This document shows, one piece after another, positions 35,851 to 47,480 of a DNA stretch of 64,000 bases. Source of the stretch: Acridotheres tristis (taxonomy: Eukaryota; Chordata; Aves; Passeriformes; Sturnidae); assembly GCA_037013685.1 (NCBI GenBank), contig CM072893.1:16890736-16954735 (forward strand), in the 5' to 3' direction. The notes beneath the pieces are model-generated. The model saw only the letters and a program-made list of their open reading frames with translations, was not told the origin of the DNA and made no database searches. Each line of letters begins with the position of its first letter. The first letter of the stretch is position 1. A program made the translations under genes and the position numbers.

Positions 35851-38040
35851 TTAGAGAAGAATCCAGGAGGAGAGAGATGCAGATGGAAAATGAATGAGCA
35901 AGCAGGGTGGGGTACATGTGTGGGAAGAGGAGGTTTGGAAGGTGCGGCCAGGGGAGTGTTCTTGGGAGATGGATTTGGGGGGTGGTGGTGAAATGGGCAA
36001 GGGAGGGCTGGGGCAAAAGAAATCAGGATGTGCTATTTGTAAGAACATCTAAGAGATGAAACAAGGAATTTAACAGGGGGAATTTGAGAGAAAACCTGTG
36101 GAGAGAAAATACATGAAAATATAAGGAAAATGGTGCCAAGAGGAAAGGAGAGAAGTAGACAAGGTGGGGGGTAGCAGCAGATTTTTAGAAAGTGTATTCA
36201 AACTAATCTACAAACATAAGTGAAATAAGTGTGAAACCAAGAGAACAGATTGATTGACTGGATTCTTCAAAGGGCCCAGGAACAAAGTAATAGGATATGA
36301 AACCTGATGAAACTTGGTTCTCCTGTGCTGTTATCAATGTGGTACTCCTGAGAAGAAGTATCTTGAGAAAGGCAACACGACAGTGATGACTGAGTTCCCA
36401 TGGGAGATGACTTTCACCAAGAATTGTGGCAGTATCTGGCACAATTACTGTATATTACAGTATTCTGACTGAGTAATTGCTTTCTTCAAGTTAGCTTTTC
36501 CTAAAGTTGTGAGATAGCTGGACCTTCACTTTGAATGTTTTTTCAGCAAGGGTGGTGGCCATGCAAAATGTTGAGGACTGTAAATTTGCCTGTCAGTCAG
36601 TGAACAGGGCAGTTCCCTCAGGCATGTCCAGTGTGCCTTCATGTATTCACTCTTGATGGGGATTTTCTTCTGCATGTGTCAAGGAGAACACAGAAGAGAT
36701 GACTTTTGAAAGATGCTGCTTCAGTGACTAGGAAATAGTCCTCAATAGGATGGAAGTGATATGATCTGGCAAGACTGAGAAGTTAGAAGTCGAATGAAGC
36801 TGAATATCTACTTTTTGATAAGACATTATTCCTAGCACATCAGCATCCTCATTGCTTATAGTGCAGAAGGAAAAAAAAGAAAGCACTCACCAAAATCCAC
36901 ACTGAATCCAAAGAATTGGTCAATAAGGCTTGGGGAAATGTATTTCCTGTGATGCTGAGAAGTATGCTGCCAGTGAAAGTTCATCATGGCAAGATACATG
37001 TCTCAGCATAATGATACAAATAAAAAGTCTGAAGACCATAAGAAATTGATCACAATTTAGTCAAGCTTTCTCTAATACCTCTTCCCCTTTTCTTGAATTT
37101 TTTCTGAGCCCTGCTGAGTAGAGAAATACCAAGCTAGTTCTGCTCATTGAACTATGTTGATCAGTCCAGCAGTTGATCTGAATCTGATTTGCACCATACT
37201 TAGGATGGTGAAGAGGGCTAGCTGCTGGGGAGTTTATAACCCTTTTATGGGAAAGTTTGATCCTTCTAACCTACTGTTGTATCTCTCTAATTACTGGAGA
37301 ATTCAGCTATAGAAATTGAACTAGGTCCAAGTTTCTTCTGAGATGTCCTGTGCACATCTGGGAGTACTGAACCCTCAGTTTCATTCTATTTCTCGTGAAC
37401 ATTACTTTATGCAGCTGTGGCTGGGACCTCCACATTGTTCAACTAGATAGCTTGTGACCAATTAGTACCAATTAGTTAAAGACTTCTTGTTTGATTGAGA
37501 CTTACTGTAGTTAAGCCTAGGTGTGGCTCATGTCTATCAAAAAGTTGGGGTGACTCTAATATTTGTGGTACCTACAAACCATCTCTTTGTGATGAAAATT
37601 AGCACTGCCCCTCCTGCCCAGCTTTCCTTTTTTCTTCTCCTGAACAACTGAAACTGCCTCCCAAACAATGCAGCCCAGCAGACAGCCATGCAGTAGCAAT
37701 TGGCTGTGGCCTGTGTTATTCCCAGTCTTACTAGATCTGGTGGTGATGGGGGCTAGGTAAGTCCCAAGTTTGCTGTCAGAATCCACATTGGAGGGTTATG
37801 GGCTTCCAGGGTAAGCTCTGGAACTTGGAGATAGGTTTCCCCCTTTTCCCTCCCCGTATCATGTGTTCAATTTGGAAGTCTCCGCAAACTAGTTTGACAC
37901 AGCTCCCTTCTTCCTTATCCCCCACCCCCCCGTTCACACCCCCCAGGCTCTTTACAACTAAACAGTTTGTCCTTTTCCCAACGTTTTGGAGAATCTGGGA
38001 ACGTAAGTGCTCCAATAACTCATGTCTGAGCTCTCATTTA
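35851..38040. other. Non-coding stretch, nothing recognised
   Basis: A G-rich stretch at about 35900-36010 (AGG/GGGG words) is followed by ordinary AT-rich DNA. A C-rich run sits at 37920-37945. No exon recognised. Confidence 0.5.
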
Positions 38041-38225
38041 CCCCCTGCCGGCATGGGGATGCTGCGCACCAGCCTCTCAGAATGCCAAATGAGTCGTGGC
38101 TGCCGCCGTGTCCCCCGCGCTCGCCGAGGCCAGCGGGCGGGACCCCCAGCCTTGCCAGGGCTGCTCACACACAGCCCGCTGGGCATCCTCGCCTGCTCCC
38201 GAGTGTGCCAGCTCGGGAACCGTGC
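38041..38225. promoter_or_regulatory. Short CpG-rich patch
   Basis: CpG-dense sequence (GCCGGC, GCTGCGCACC, GCCGCCGTGTCCCCCGCGCTCGCCGAGG, GCGGGCGGGAC) standing in moderate-GC surroundings. It is the first of three such patches over 2 kb. It may be part of a broad CpG island or a GC-rich enhancer. A 190-codon plus-strand frame spans it (37798-38370), without recognisable domain. Confidence 0.4.
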
Positions 38226-38372
38226 TGTGTGCAGGATAGGTGACTCCACTGTTTTCACTTTTTGGGTATGGGGAGGAAAGGGGGAAGGTGAGGTCCCTGA
38301 GCTTAAGAAAGAAGAGTTTTGTACCTTGGATCATAAGGAATGGCTTCATGCAGGGAAATACGCCTTTTAAGT

Positions 38373-38455
38373 TTGGCTCTGCCACTGATATGTCACATTG
38401 TCTTGGCTCGGTCACTTAGCTTCTGCCCATCCCAGTTTATCTTGTTATTTGAAGG
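38373..38455 (-). repeat. MIR-like (CORE-SINE) fragment
   Basis: The plus strand reads 'ggctctgccactgatatgt', then 'ggctcggtcacttagcttct' and 'cccagtttatcttgttattt'. The reverse-complement MIR consensus reads agctctgccactgacttgctgtgtgacc ttgggcaagtcacttaacctctctg...cagtttcc. The order and spacing agree. Confidence 0.75.
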
Positions 38456-38954
38456 AAGAAGAGCATTTTTTCCCCACCATCCCCATGCAACTGTGAGGTT
38501 CCCACTAAGAACTGATGCAAAGTATTTTTAAATCCTTGATTTGAGCAGAGCATGAAAACCAGGATAGGAAAAGACATCAACAGCTTTTGGAAAAGTGAAG
38601 ATGCTTCTCATGTGCTGAGCATTGCAGTTGATGGACTGGATAGCTCCTAAGCATCCTTTGAAAGCAACTGAGGATGATTTAGGATTCAAATCCAGTCATG
38701 GTAGGGCTTGCTTTTAATCTGCAGGAAAAGTTTGGAATTGTGGGTTTTTCCTAACATTATCTCTTCCCTCTGGCTCTGACTACATCAGCTGCTTTTCATT
38801 TGCATTCATGCTGCAGTATGTGTCTCCCCTTCACTGTTCTCTGAGTATTCTGGTGTTCTCTCCAAGTGTTTTGATTTTTTTTTTCTTTTTGTGTAGCACT
38901 GGCACAGGTTTCACTACCCATCCAGTTCATGAGGCTGTGTCCGTTCACTTAAGG

Positions 38955-39075
38955 AGTACTATTCCCATTTTACAGAAGGAAGTATGGCACAAAATGGCTT
39001 GTGTCCATCTGGTCCACGCAGTCTCCTGTGATCTCTGCCCAGAAGTAGTGATTCAATCCACAGTTCTCACTCCTG
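38955..39075 (+). repeat. MIR-like (CORE-SINE) fragment
   Basis: 'actattcccattttacagaa' then 'ggaagtatggcacaaaatgg' resembles MIR attattcccattttacagatgaggaaactgaggcacagag. The following 'ggtccacgcag' and 'agtgattcaatccacagt' fit the ggtcacacagc...attcaaacccagg part. It lies on the opposite strand to the neighbouring copy at 38373. Confidence 0.6.
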
Positions 39076-39159
39076 TGACCCTGTAAGCTCATTGTGGTGT
39101 TAGCAGCACGGGCAGGTGGGTTATCAGCTGCATGGCCCATTCCCTCTGTCATCCTGTGT

Positions 39160-39560
39160 TTGGGCTGGACCCAAGCCCCGACCCGCATTCCCGAGGGATG
39201 GTGCCGGCGGTGAGCGCTGGCCCTGGAGCTGTGGGGTTTGCTGCCATGATGAGGTGGCTCCCGATCCGTCCCTCCCCGCAGGGGTGCAGGTGCTGACGGG
39301 GCTGTTGGGCGAGCAGCCTGCTCCCAGGTCTCCCAGAGCCGGGATGAAGCTGGCACTCCCTGGAGTCTTGGGAGAGAGCGCATCAAATACATCTCCCTGC
39401 AGAGCCCTCGCTCACGCCCCTCCCTGCTCTTTTTCCAGGGTTCCCTCGGGAGCGGGGAGGTTCCCGGCTCTCAGGGCATCATTCCGTCTTCGGAGCGCCG
39501 CAGACCTCGGTGCTGGAGCCTCACCGCGGTGTCACCCTCTCTCCTTCCTTCCCCCTTCCC
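39160..39560. promoter_or_regulatory. CpG-rich domain, candidate CpG island
   Basis: About 400 bases with frequent CpG (for example CCCCGACCCGCATTCCCGAGG, GTGCCGGCGGTGAGCGCTGG, CTTCGGAGCGCCGCAGACC, CTCACCGCGGTGTC). This contrasts with CpG-poor flanks. It may be a promoter, enhancer or orphan island. The 161-codon frame at 39116-39601 is a by-product of high GC; it is alanine-, proline- and arginine-rich and matches no family I recognise. Confidence 0.45.
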
Positions 39561-39619
39561 TGCCTGTGGCCCTGGCAGGCGACGAGAAGTGCCAAGGATG
39601 AGAGCAGGTCCCTGGTGTC

Positions 39620-39815
39620 TCCTTTAGCTGCCATTGCAGTTAAATTAGAACAGAGACCTGCAAATAAAGCACCCCCTCCCCTACCCCCCCTCCCCGCTGC
39701 CAGAAGCTCTGCATTTCACTCAAGTGCCCACCGGGGAATTTGCCCATTTACTCTTGTTATTTGCATGATAAAGGCTGTTCTGCTGCCTTTTCTGCAGGCT
39801 GCCTTAAAAAGGCAG
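39620..39815. promoter_or_regulatory. Candidate conserved element with octamer motif
   Basis: The block contains an exact ATTTGCAT octamer (39759-39766, the POU/Oct site), followed by GATAAAG. It also has AGTTAAATTAGAAC, CAAATAAAGC and the TCAAGTGCCCACCGGGG phrase (CAAGTG is the core of NK2-type homeodomain sites). It sits between two CpG-rich patches, an arrangement common for developmental regulatory domains. Inference from motifs. Confidence 0.38.
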
Positions 39816-39839
39816 GGAAGTTGGAGCAGACGAGCAGGA

Positions 39840-39905
39840 GAGGCAGGGAGGTCAGGGCACCCCGGCAGAGCCGCCGCGGGTGCCGCGGAGGAGGGAGCGA
39901 GGGAA
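39840..39905. promoter_or_regulatory. Short CpG-rich patch
   Basis: A brief GC-rich segment (CACCCCGGCAGAGCCGCCGCGGGTGCCGCGGAGG) directly upstream of the 20-bp tandem repeat. It is the third CpG-rich patch of the 38-40 kb domain. Confidence 0.35.
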
Positions 39906-39910
39906 GAGAA

Positions 39911-39962
39911 GGAAAGGCTCGGAAAGGAAAGGAAAGGCTCGGAAAGGAAAGGAAAGGAAAGC
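39911..39962 (+). repeat. 20-bp tandem purine-rich repeat, about 2.5 copies
   Basis: The unit GGAAAGGCTCGGAAAGGAAA occurs exactly twice (39911-39930 and 39931-39950), followed by GGAAAGGAAAG. Each unit is itself built of GGAAA blocks. A polypurine strand of this type can form triplexes and replication slips easily there. Confidence 0.93.
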
Positions 39963-42900
39963 TCTCCCCAGCCCCAGGGTTTGCTTTCCAGTCCTGCTCT
40001 CATTAGCGGCTCTGTGCATTCCCTTCGCTCCTCACAAAGACGTTTATTCTGGCACAGAAATGTGCCCTCTGGGATTTACTGAGAGAGAAAGAGGAAGGGA
40101 GGGGAAAGAGGGAGATAGACGGAGAGAGAATAGGCGTTCGTCCTGGGTTGCATCCAAGCTGCTTTAGCTGAAACTCAGAATGGAAGTGTAAAGGTGGCTG
40201 TAAACCTTTCTGGTTGCATCACCCCAGTCATGGATTAATCACCTGGAGCAGTCTCCGTGGTTTGCTAGCTTTGCCCTGGCTTCTTATGCCAGGTGTTTTG
40301 GAAGTGTAACTTTCTTGAAATAAGATGAAGTGGAAATACTCAGCAGTGATATGTCACTTTCAGTTCAATTTTCACCCTGGTTTTGATTTAGATGAAGAGC
40401 CCCATGTCCCTTCTGACTAAGGAAAATTTACCAAAATGAAAACATGACTTTGCAGAAGAAGCACACATTTTGAGACCGAATCAGCAGTCAGGAAATTGTT
40501 TGGTTAGCTTTATGGGGCAAGGGTGGCTGGTGCTCAGCACTGCCCTATTCCCATGCTTGCCTGATGAGGCTTCTTGAGCCTGTGATGGGGCCAATGGCCA
40601 CACAGGACCTGCAGCAGTGGCACTTTATTTCTTACCAAGGTTGCTGCTGAGCTGGCATCACATGTACTTTGTAGCTGTGGAGCTCTCTCTAGCCAGGCCA
40701 CTGTCATGTACCATAGTGTAGCTGCATCCTTAATATCTGTCTCCCTCAAATACTTCTCAGCTAAATTGTACCCTTTTACCTCCCTGTCAGCAAGTACAGC
40801 CAGCCCTAGCACTCAGGCTCTGAAGCACACTGAAGCTGTGTTGGCTATAGCTGCCCTCAGCCTTCTCCCAAAGGATACAACAACAGTAAAGCCTGTAAAG
40901 GCTATAGAGGTGGCCTGGGGAAAAGTGTCCAGAGAAAGGAAAAAATCCTCTCTCCTGTCTAGGATGTTGAACTGTCATGTGGTCTTTTATCTGTTTTCCT
41001 TCCCTTTCTTTCCTCCTCATTTTTAAGCGGTTTGGCTGCATACTGTGTGTGCAATGTGACAAAAAATTGGAAGCTATCCCCATTCATTGTGTTCCTCAGG
41101 CCTGGATGGGAGAATTGCTTGATGGGGAGTCCATATGGAATAGGGTATAAGATTTATAACTGGTATTGAACTGACAGGGTATGCAGGAGAAGAGAGAGTA
41201 TTTGGAGTCCTGATGTAGAGATACAGTAAGATCTCTTTGAAGATACTCTTTTCCTTTTGTCCTTTCTTTCTCATGATACTCCTCCAGAGAGAAACAGTGC
41301 CCCAGAGTGACAGGCCACAATCTGTGGAAAATTTCTGATCTGTGCATAGGATCTTCTTGCATAAACTACACCTCACTTGAACTCTAAAGCCTGTTGAAGT
41401 GGTCCCAAGGGCTGTCTAGCCAGGAACATCCCAAACCAGTGCTGTCTGCTGCTCTATTCTCTTTTTAAGCAGTTTTAAAGAGACAGATGCAGGCATGGGT
41501 ATGAGGATCTGCCCTCCGCACCTCAGCTAGAACTCTCCACTGAAGAAAGCATCACTGCATCTCTAGGTTTTGAGGTTTTGCACTCTACCAATAAACTTTG
41601 TGGAAAAAAAAAATACTGCTGTGCATTGCAGCCTTCTAAAAAATCTTAAATGTTTGAGGGTGGGTTCCAAAATAATATTTATACTCAGTATAGATGTCCT
41701 TGTTATGTCTGGAGAGACTTACTGATCCAGAACTTCACAAGCAGAATTTGATCGGTGTTTCTACATTTCCCAACAGACTGCATTCTGACTGCATCCACCG
41801 TGGGCTTGAGAACCAGGATGCTGCTGGTGTATGGTCATGCTAGAACATGGAGTGAGACAATACTATTGCAGAACTTGGGACCAGTCCCACTGCAGATTCT
41901 CGCTGCTGCTCAGGATGGGTTCCAGGAACAAAACCCTACAAGCTTGCATTAAATTAGGGAAGCATGTTTCTGCAAGCGTGTGGCAGGTTGCACAGCCAGG
42001 ATTGTGGCATCCTGAGTGGGTTCTGGAGCCAGCAGTCTGGCTGCTCAGGGCTAGCACTAGAGAAAGGTTCCAGGATGAGGTCTCAGTGGCATCCTCTTTG
42101 TCCACTTTTGATCAACAAGTTCAGAGCATCTGTTCTTATATCTGAACTCTGACTCTGGGGACCTTTTGCATTTTTGGCATTGGCAATTATACCAACTCCA
42201 TCCTCTCTTCTTGTCTGAAGAATCAGATCTCCAGCCCTACCTGTCGTCTGAGTGCTCCCTCCCACTGCAAAGCTCTGAATCTTCTGGAACAGGATCAGTG
42301 TGGACATGTCTTTCATTGTCTTCATCTTTGTTCCCCAGGTCTGGCTTTCCCTGGTACATTGATGCCAGTGTTACATCTGAGAATAAACATCCCTTCTGAG
42401 ATTTGTAATAACTTACTTTTTGGTGGTATTTGCTGCACAGTTGACCTAATGGAGGCATTCAGTTTAACAAGGAGCTCTTAAGTAGTGGGTTTCTGGGAGG
42501 CTTGGCAGTCTCTTCTGCTGGCTTTTATCTTGTACTATTTATAGATTAAAATTCATTTGAGATGGCTAAGCAGGGGTTTTACTCATCCTAAAATGGCGTG
42601 ATTTTACTTATTCACCTCCCTTGGCATCAAGAAGACTGGACACAGAGAGAGAGGCTTGGCTGTGTCTGCTTCTTGCACCTGGAAGGCACTGTGGGAAAGA
42701 TGACAGAGGGATGTTGCAGGCATGCCCAGTTATAGTCTGGACAGGTTCAAGTGGTGTGGCTGAGGAAGGCACTGCTGGGGGTATTGGGCAGGTCTTTCTG
42801 AGTAGTGACATCCAGACAGATGAAATCAGAATGCAGAGATTAAAACTGTTTCACTTCTGGCACCTTCCACTGCATGCTGGGCAACTAGTGCATATTTTGT

Positions 42901-43009
42901 GTGGCTAGGATGTCTTCAGGTAAGGAGAAGCAATTCTTTACTTGTGCACAGACTTATGCAATTCTGAGAAAATCACTTAAGGCAGGGTTTGTCTCACCTT
43001 GCTTTAAAT
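39963..43009. other. Non-coding stretch, no gene seen
   Basis: No recognised exon or repeat family. An AG-rich stretch lies at 40080-40130. A minus-strand frame at 40534-40812 (93 codons, preceded directly by a stop) has an unusually protein-like composition but no domain I recognise. Frames of 104-106 codons elsewhere look random. Confidence 0.5.
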
Positions 43010-43075
43010 ATCTGGGATATATATTTATATCTCTATATTAAATATTTATATTTTTTAATATTTAAATATCATCTT
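43010..43075. repeat. AT-rich low-complexity tract
   Basis: Almost pure A/T sequence made of TATATTTATAT, TATTAAATATTTATA and TTTAATATTTAAATA words. It is a decayed AT-rich simple repeat or a DNA-unwinding/matrix-attachment-like stretch. Confidence 0.7.
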
Positions 43076-43204
43076 ATTCTAGGATACTTAATTACCCAGT
43101 AGTTACTACCTGTGATTACACAGTACTTGGACATGTTAATGCTCTCTCCATTGTCTGTAGAGGGCCTACATAGATGAAAATATACCTGGTTTTTATGGGA
43201 CAGA

Positions 43205-43265
43205 AACCTAGTGAGGTGAGTCCCTCTGAGCCTCAGTTCTGCACATGTAAAGTGGAAATGGCAGC
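43205..43265 (-). repeat. MIR-like fragment (short)
   Basis: 'ctctgagcctcagttctgca' continuing 'catgtaaagtggaaatggca' parallels ctctgagcctcagttt..ccatctgtaaaatggggataat, the reverse complement of the MIR centre. Confidence 0.6.
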
Positions 43266-44710
43266 GTTGCATAGTGAAATGACTGCAGGGTTAGACAGTG
43301 AATAGCATAATGGGCTAAAATTCTGCATTGGTGGAGGAGGCAGGAGAGTAGCAGAGGAGGTATCTGTGAGTAGTTTACCTGTCAGTGTTCTGTGACCTTC
43401 TGGCATTTGCCCTTCTTCAAGTGGAAGGGGGTTTAGATTATTCTGATAAGTCTTATGAAACCTCTTTTATGGTATTTTCCTCCAAAGCCATGTTTAGGTT
43501 ACTTAAGCTGCATTATCTCCAGTTATCTCTTGGCTTTCCCTGGACAGTGCTTAGACAATGAAGAATGCAATATTTCCATCATCTTGGGAAACAGCATCAT
43601 AGATAGCTCAGCTGCTGGTTTGTTTAGAGGCCTCTGGACTATTTTCTCACTTTTTCAGATTTCTTCCTGAAGTTTTCACTGCCTAGATGTAGCCATTATG
43701 GGTTTCTGCTCTCTATTTTTACCAGTTCAAATGGGAAATGTTAAGAAAGTAGAATGAAACAGAATGAAAGCACTTCTTAGAGTCTCTTCCTCACTGCATT
43801 AGGAGGCCAAAGGTTATGAAAGGAGAGCTTGTGCTGAAGACATTCTTTGAAAGCCCTCTGAAGCAAGTGTTCTGCTTTTTATTACTGGTTTGAATTAAGA
43901 TTGATTTTCCTCAGATTCCTGGTCTCCCTCTTGGGACCAGCTCCAAAAACTCTGAGGCTCAAATGAAAATGGAAGGTGCTAATTAAAAGCACCATTTATC
44001 TCTCTTTGAAAATAGACCCCAAGAGTATGTGGGGATTGGCGAGGGTTGCTCCTGGAAATAACCTGCTCTCCTGCTTGATGTTGCAGGTGTTCAACGCTAA
44101 CAGGCCTGTTAAAAGTCATATGTTAGTGTCAGAGATATGTAAAATATTATCTATGAGCCCTGGGTCTGCCTCAGCACAGCCACAGCTTTGAGGTCTCAAG
44201 TACATGTGACCTTTGGGCAGTGTTGGACAGGAATTGCAGGTGCTGTTGTGTATCCAGGAGATGAGTGCATGTTATATCCCCACTGTACCCAGTGCATAGA
44301 GTGTCAGAGCTGAACTGGATGCTGTTAGCCTGAACATCTTGAATTTGTTTTCTAGGGTATTGGCCAAACAGGGCTGTCACACTCTAACACCTTAGGACTG
44401 AGACCATCCTCTGGCTGTCTGCCTTCTTCTCTCTGCCTATTCCCTACCCCAACAAGCCTTGGAATAAGTTATGTTGGCACACTGAGAAGAGGAGGTGGAA
44501 CAGCCAGGGACTGATAATGAGGAAATGATCCAAAACCTTCCCCTCCTTTGAACTTAACTGAGTGCAACCAAATGGTCAGTTCACTTATTCTTCTGTCAAG
44601 TAGACCTGATCCAAACTGCTGGTAAGGATGATGCTACTATCACTTCACACAGAATATAGAGCTAGGGCTGTATTAACTCCTCCTTGGAACAGAATTGGGA
44701 AGTCTGCTAC
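43266..44710. other. Non-coding stretch, nothing recognised
   Basis: Ordinary sequence without supported features. Confidence 0.5.
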
Positions 44711-44823
44711 GTAGAATCGTGAAATTGTTTAGGTTGGAGATTTCCAAGATCATTGAGTCCAATCATTAACCTGGCACTGCCAAGTTCACTACTAGACCAT
44801 ATTCCTAAGTGCCACATCTACAT
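44711..44823 (-). repeat. CR1 LINE 3'-end fragment
   Basis: The plus strand reads 'gtagaatcgtgaaattgttt', 'aggttggagatttccaagat', 'cattgagtccaatcattaac' and 'ctggcactgccaagttcact', then 'gtgccacatctaca'. This follows the reverse complement of the avian CR1 3' end (agaatcatttaggttggaaaagacc..aagatcatcgagtccaaccattaac ctaacactgccaagtcc..gtgccacatctaca). About 110 bases remain and they are well diverged. Confidence 0.92.
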
Positions 44824-46779
44824 ATATATGTACTGCAGAAGATGCATAGAAAATTAATCCAAATAGGAGTAAGATGCCTTTCTTACATTTATTTTGCTTG
44901 GTTTAATTCACATTTTAGTTGCTAGGCAGTAAGTTAAAAGGGTAAGAAAAAGTACGAAAGCCTAATTTTTGCTATTTAATGAGGTATTAAAAACAGATTC
45001 TGAAAGTTTGGTATGAGACTCCTACAGGAACTAAAAAGGCGTGGCTACCTACCTTTGGCTTCATGGATATTCCTAGTCTGACCACAGATGTCTAGAGTTG
45101 TCTGAATGAGGTGCTTCTCCAGGGTGTTATCCCTACAATGCTACTTTTAACAGTCAGGTTATCCTCATAGTGCTGAGTTTAATGTAGTGCCTTTGCTCTC
45201 ATTATACATACCTAGAAAATATTTGAATTATATTGTGCAGGCAGAAGTTAAAAATTCTGTCCTTGAGAGGCTCCAAACCCGTTTAAAAGAGTTCAGAGAA
45301 AATGTATGCTAAAGGGGAAATATCATCCCTGATCTTCTATTGCCTGCTTCTTACTGTAGGTGGCTAAATGCCCCTTGGAACTGGTGATGGGATAGGAAAT
45401 CTTCTGCTTTTTATCATTGGCTGCTAATTTCAGTGAACAGAAGTTCCCAATTTCTGCAGCCTAACTGGGAAAGTGCAAGAAATAAAGAGCTGGAAGCTGA
45501 ATGTAGTTTTTGATGTGTACAGATGACAAAAGACTAAACACTTTTCTAACAGTGACAGAGGACGGACTAAGCTCTGGATCAATGAGACTGGCAGTCACTG
45601 TTTCTTTCCAGATCTGGAGGAACATATTCTCTGTTCTTAACCAGCCAACTGTTGCTTTGGTGACAAAAAAACCCCAAACCATGATGGCTGGCTTCCCTGT
45701 CTTTCCCTGTATCTGTTGTTGGTGACTAGGAGAAAGTGGCCACAGTTGGGTTGTCATGGTGCCCCAGCAGCCAAAAGAAAATGGCATCCTTTTGCCATTT
45801 TAAGGAGAAGCTTTGCTGTAGAAATTTGGCAAGCTGACCAGGGGGGAAGTGATAAAACATCCCTGGTACCTATCAAGGGGTTAATGTCAATAGCTTCAAT
45901 GCAAATGACATCCTGCAAGTAAAACTGCAAACCCTATGCCTGCTGTTAATTTCTGGGCTGTAGCAACTGTTCTGGAATGCTTGTGCCTGTGTTTTCCAGG
46001 TCTCTGTTGGCAGTTTCTGTGATATACCCTGTACCAGCCCCATTGGTGCCAGGTAGATGCATTCCCAGAGTAAGGAATCTGTGTTCTCTAGTATTTTAGT
46101 AAGAGACAACTGACTTTCTGGCTTATTATCAGATTTCAAACTAGTCACATTGCTTTATGAAGTTTATTTTCTCTACTAGAGAAACAGGGAGAAACTTACC
46201 ACTGCTCTTTGCAAAGTCTTCTCTTGGCCTGAAGTGGAAGGGACCTCCCAACACCTTCACAGAGAGACAGGCAATGGATGCAGGAAACCCACCACAGGAT
46301 CACCAACAGCCCAGATGATACAGGTAGCGTCCAGGAGGTTTCCCTGCCTTATTCCAGCAGGGAGACACAGGTGACACCTTGGTAAACATTTCATAGCAAC
46401 TTGGCCTGGGGCAACACAGGAGAGCACTAGAGTGTGCTCCCCACTGTGTGTCCCAGTGCCCTGTGAGCATCCTTGGCTGCTGGAAACCAGCTCTGGGCAG
46501 CGTGGAGCAGCCAGGCAGGAGGAGGCGAGGGCAGGAGGAGATGGGTGCGTGTAGAGTGCCCTTGGGGCTGCCAGGCACCCCTCATTAGAATACATTTGTT
46601 CCACAGTATCACAGCCGGCTGGTTCATCTCTCCGTCTCTTCACAAGGCTGTTGCTTACAGAAGGTAGAGGCAGGGACTTGGTCTGGGTCCAAACTCTGGT
46701 GCAGCTCAGCCTCTCCTCTCCTCGGTCTCTCGCTGTGCACAGAGCCGGGTCCCCTGCTGTGCCCTCGCCAGCTTTTACA
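44824..46779. other. Non-coding stretch, nothing recognised
   Basis: No exon recognised. A minus-strand 128-codon frame (46257-46643) has no domain. A CT-rich, CpG-containing stretch lies at 46705-46790. Confidence 0.5.
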
Positions 46780-46950
46780 GCCGCCCTGCCTGTCAGAACA
46801 AATGGTACGGCTCAGAAAATAAACTCATCTCATTTGTATGACAACACGGCCCCTCCGGTTAGAATGCTGCACCATTGCTTTTAACAAGGCTTTAAGCTGT
46901 TCAGTTCAGACATTGTTACAGCCCCTGGTTTATTGAAATACAAACCTTCT
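46780..46950. promoter_or_regulatory. Possible conserved non-coding element
   Basis: A CpG-retaining block with SOX-like words (GAACAAATGG, CATTGTT at 46910-46916, ACCATTGC) and GACAACACGG. It directly follows a GC-rich segment with CpGs (46740-46790). Motif-based inference only. Confidence 0.28.
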
Positions 46951-47219
46951 GCTCAGTCATCCTAGGCATGTTCCCTAATGCCTAACCTAGGCTATGATAT
47001 CCCCAAGTGCTCTGTGCCCAGGCTAAGGATGCCCAAGCTGAATGATGTCACTCCTCTCCCTTCGGCATAGACTGGGTCCTACATCCTGTGTACTGCTCCC
47101 TACAGGGATGAAAGGAAGGGTGAAAAAGACCTTTATTCCTAAATAGTGCAAGTGGCTGTGTATTTCCTCCTGTGCTGCATTCTGACTTCTTTAGCCTGTG
47201 TTTAGGGCACTATCTGGAT
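46951..47219. other. Non-coding stretch, nothing recognised
   Basis: Ordinary sequence, no feature supported. Confidence 0.5.
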
Positions 47220-47480
47220 GTGGCTCTGGTTGTGTATGTATGTGTGAATGCAGGCACTTTTAATTTCTGTGTGTCTCCCATGCTGGAGAGTCTGTGTTCA
47301 TGAGGGTTGAGTTTGTGTGTTCCTGTTTACCTGTGTGCATCCATCTGTGTGTTCATCTCTTGTTTCTGTGTGTTTGATGTACTGGGTTTTAAGGATGCTT
47401 CTGCCTGTGCCTGTCTTTATGCAGCCAATGTTTGTGTGTATTTATGCCTCTCAGATGAGTATATGTATTCCAGTGAGCAT
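47220..47480 (+). repeat. Degenerate TG-rich tract
   Basis: About 260 bases of irregular TGTGTG, TGTGTAT, CTGTGTGTTC words, like the tract at 16020. A cysteine/valine-rich frame (MSLCVPVYLCASICVF...) runs through it because TGTG encodes Cys and Val. It is not a gene. Confidence 0.5.

Noticed and set aside
37798..38370. 190-codon plus-strand frame
   Set aside because: It crosses from a C-rich stretch into a CpG patch and shows no domain; open frames are expected in such composition.
39510..40082. 190-codon plus-strand frame
   Set aside because: It includes translation of the purine repeat (EEKERLGKERKGSERKGKE) and GC-rich sequence; compositional artefact.
41790..42145. Sequence that felt like an old amniote interspersed repeat
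   Set aside because: I could not tie it to a named family with enough matching positions.
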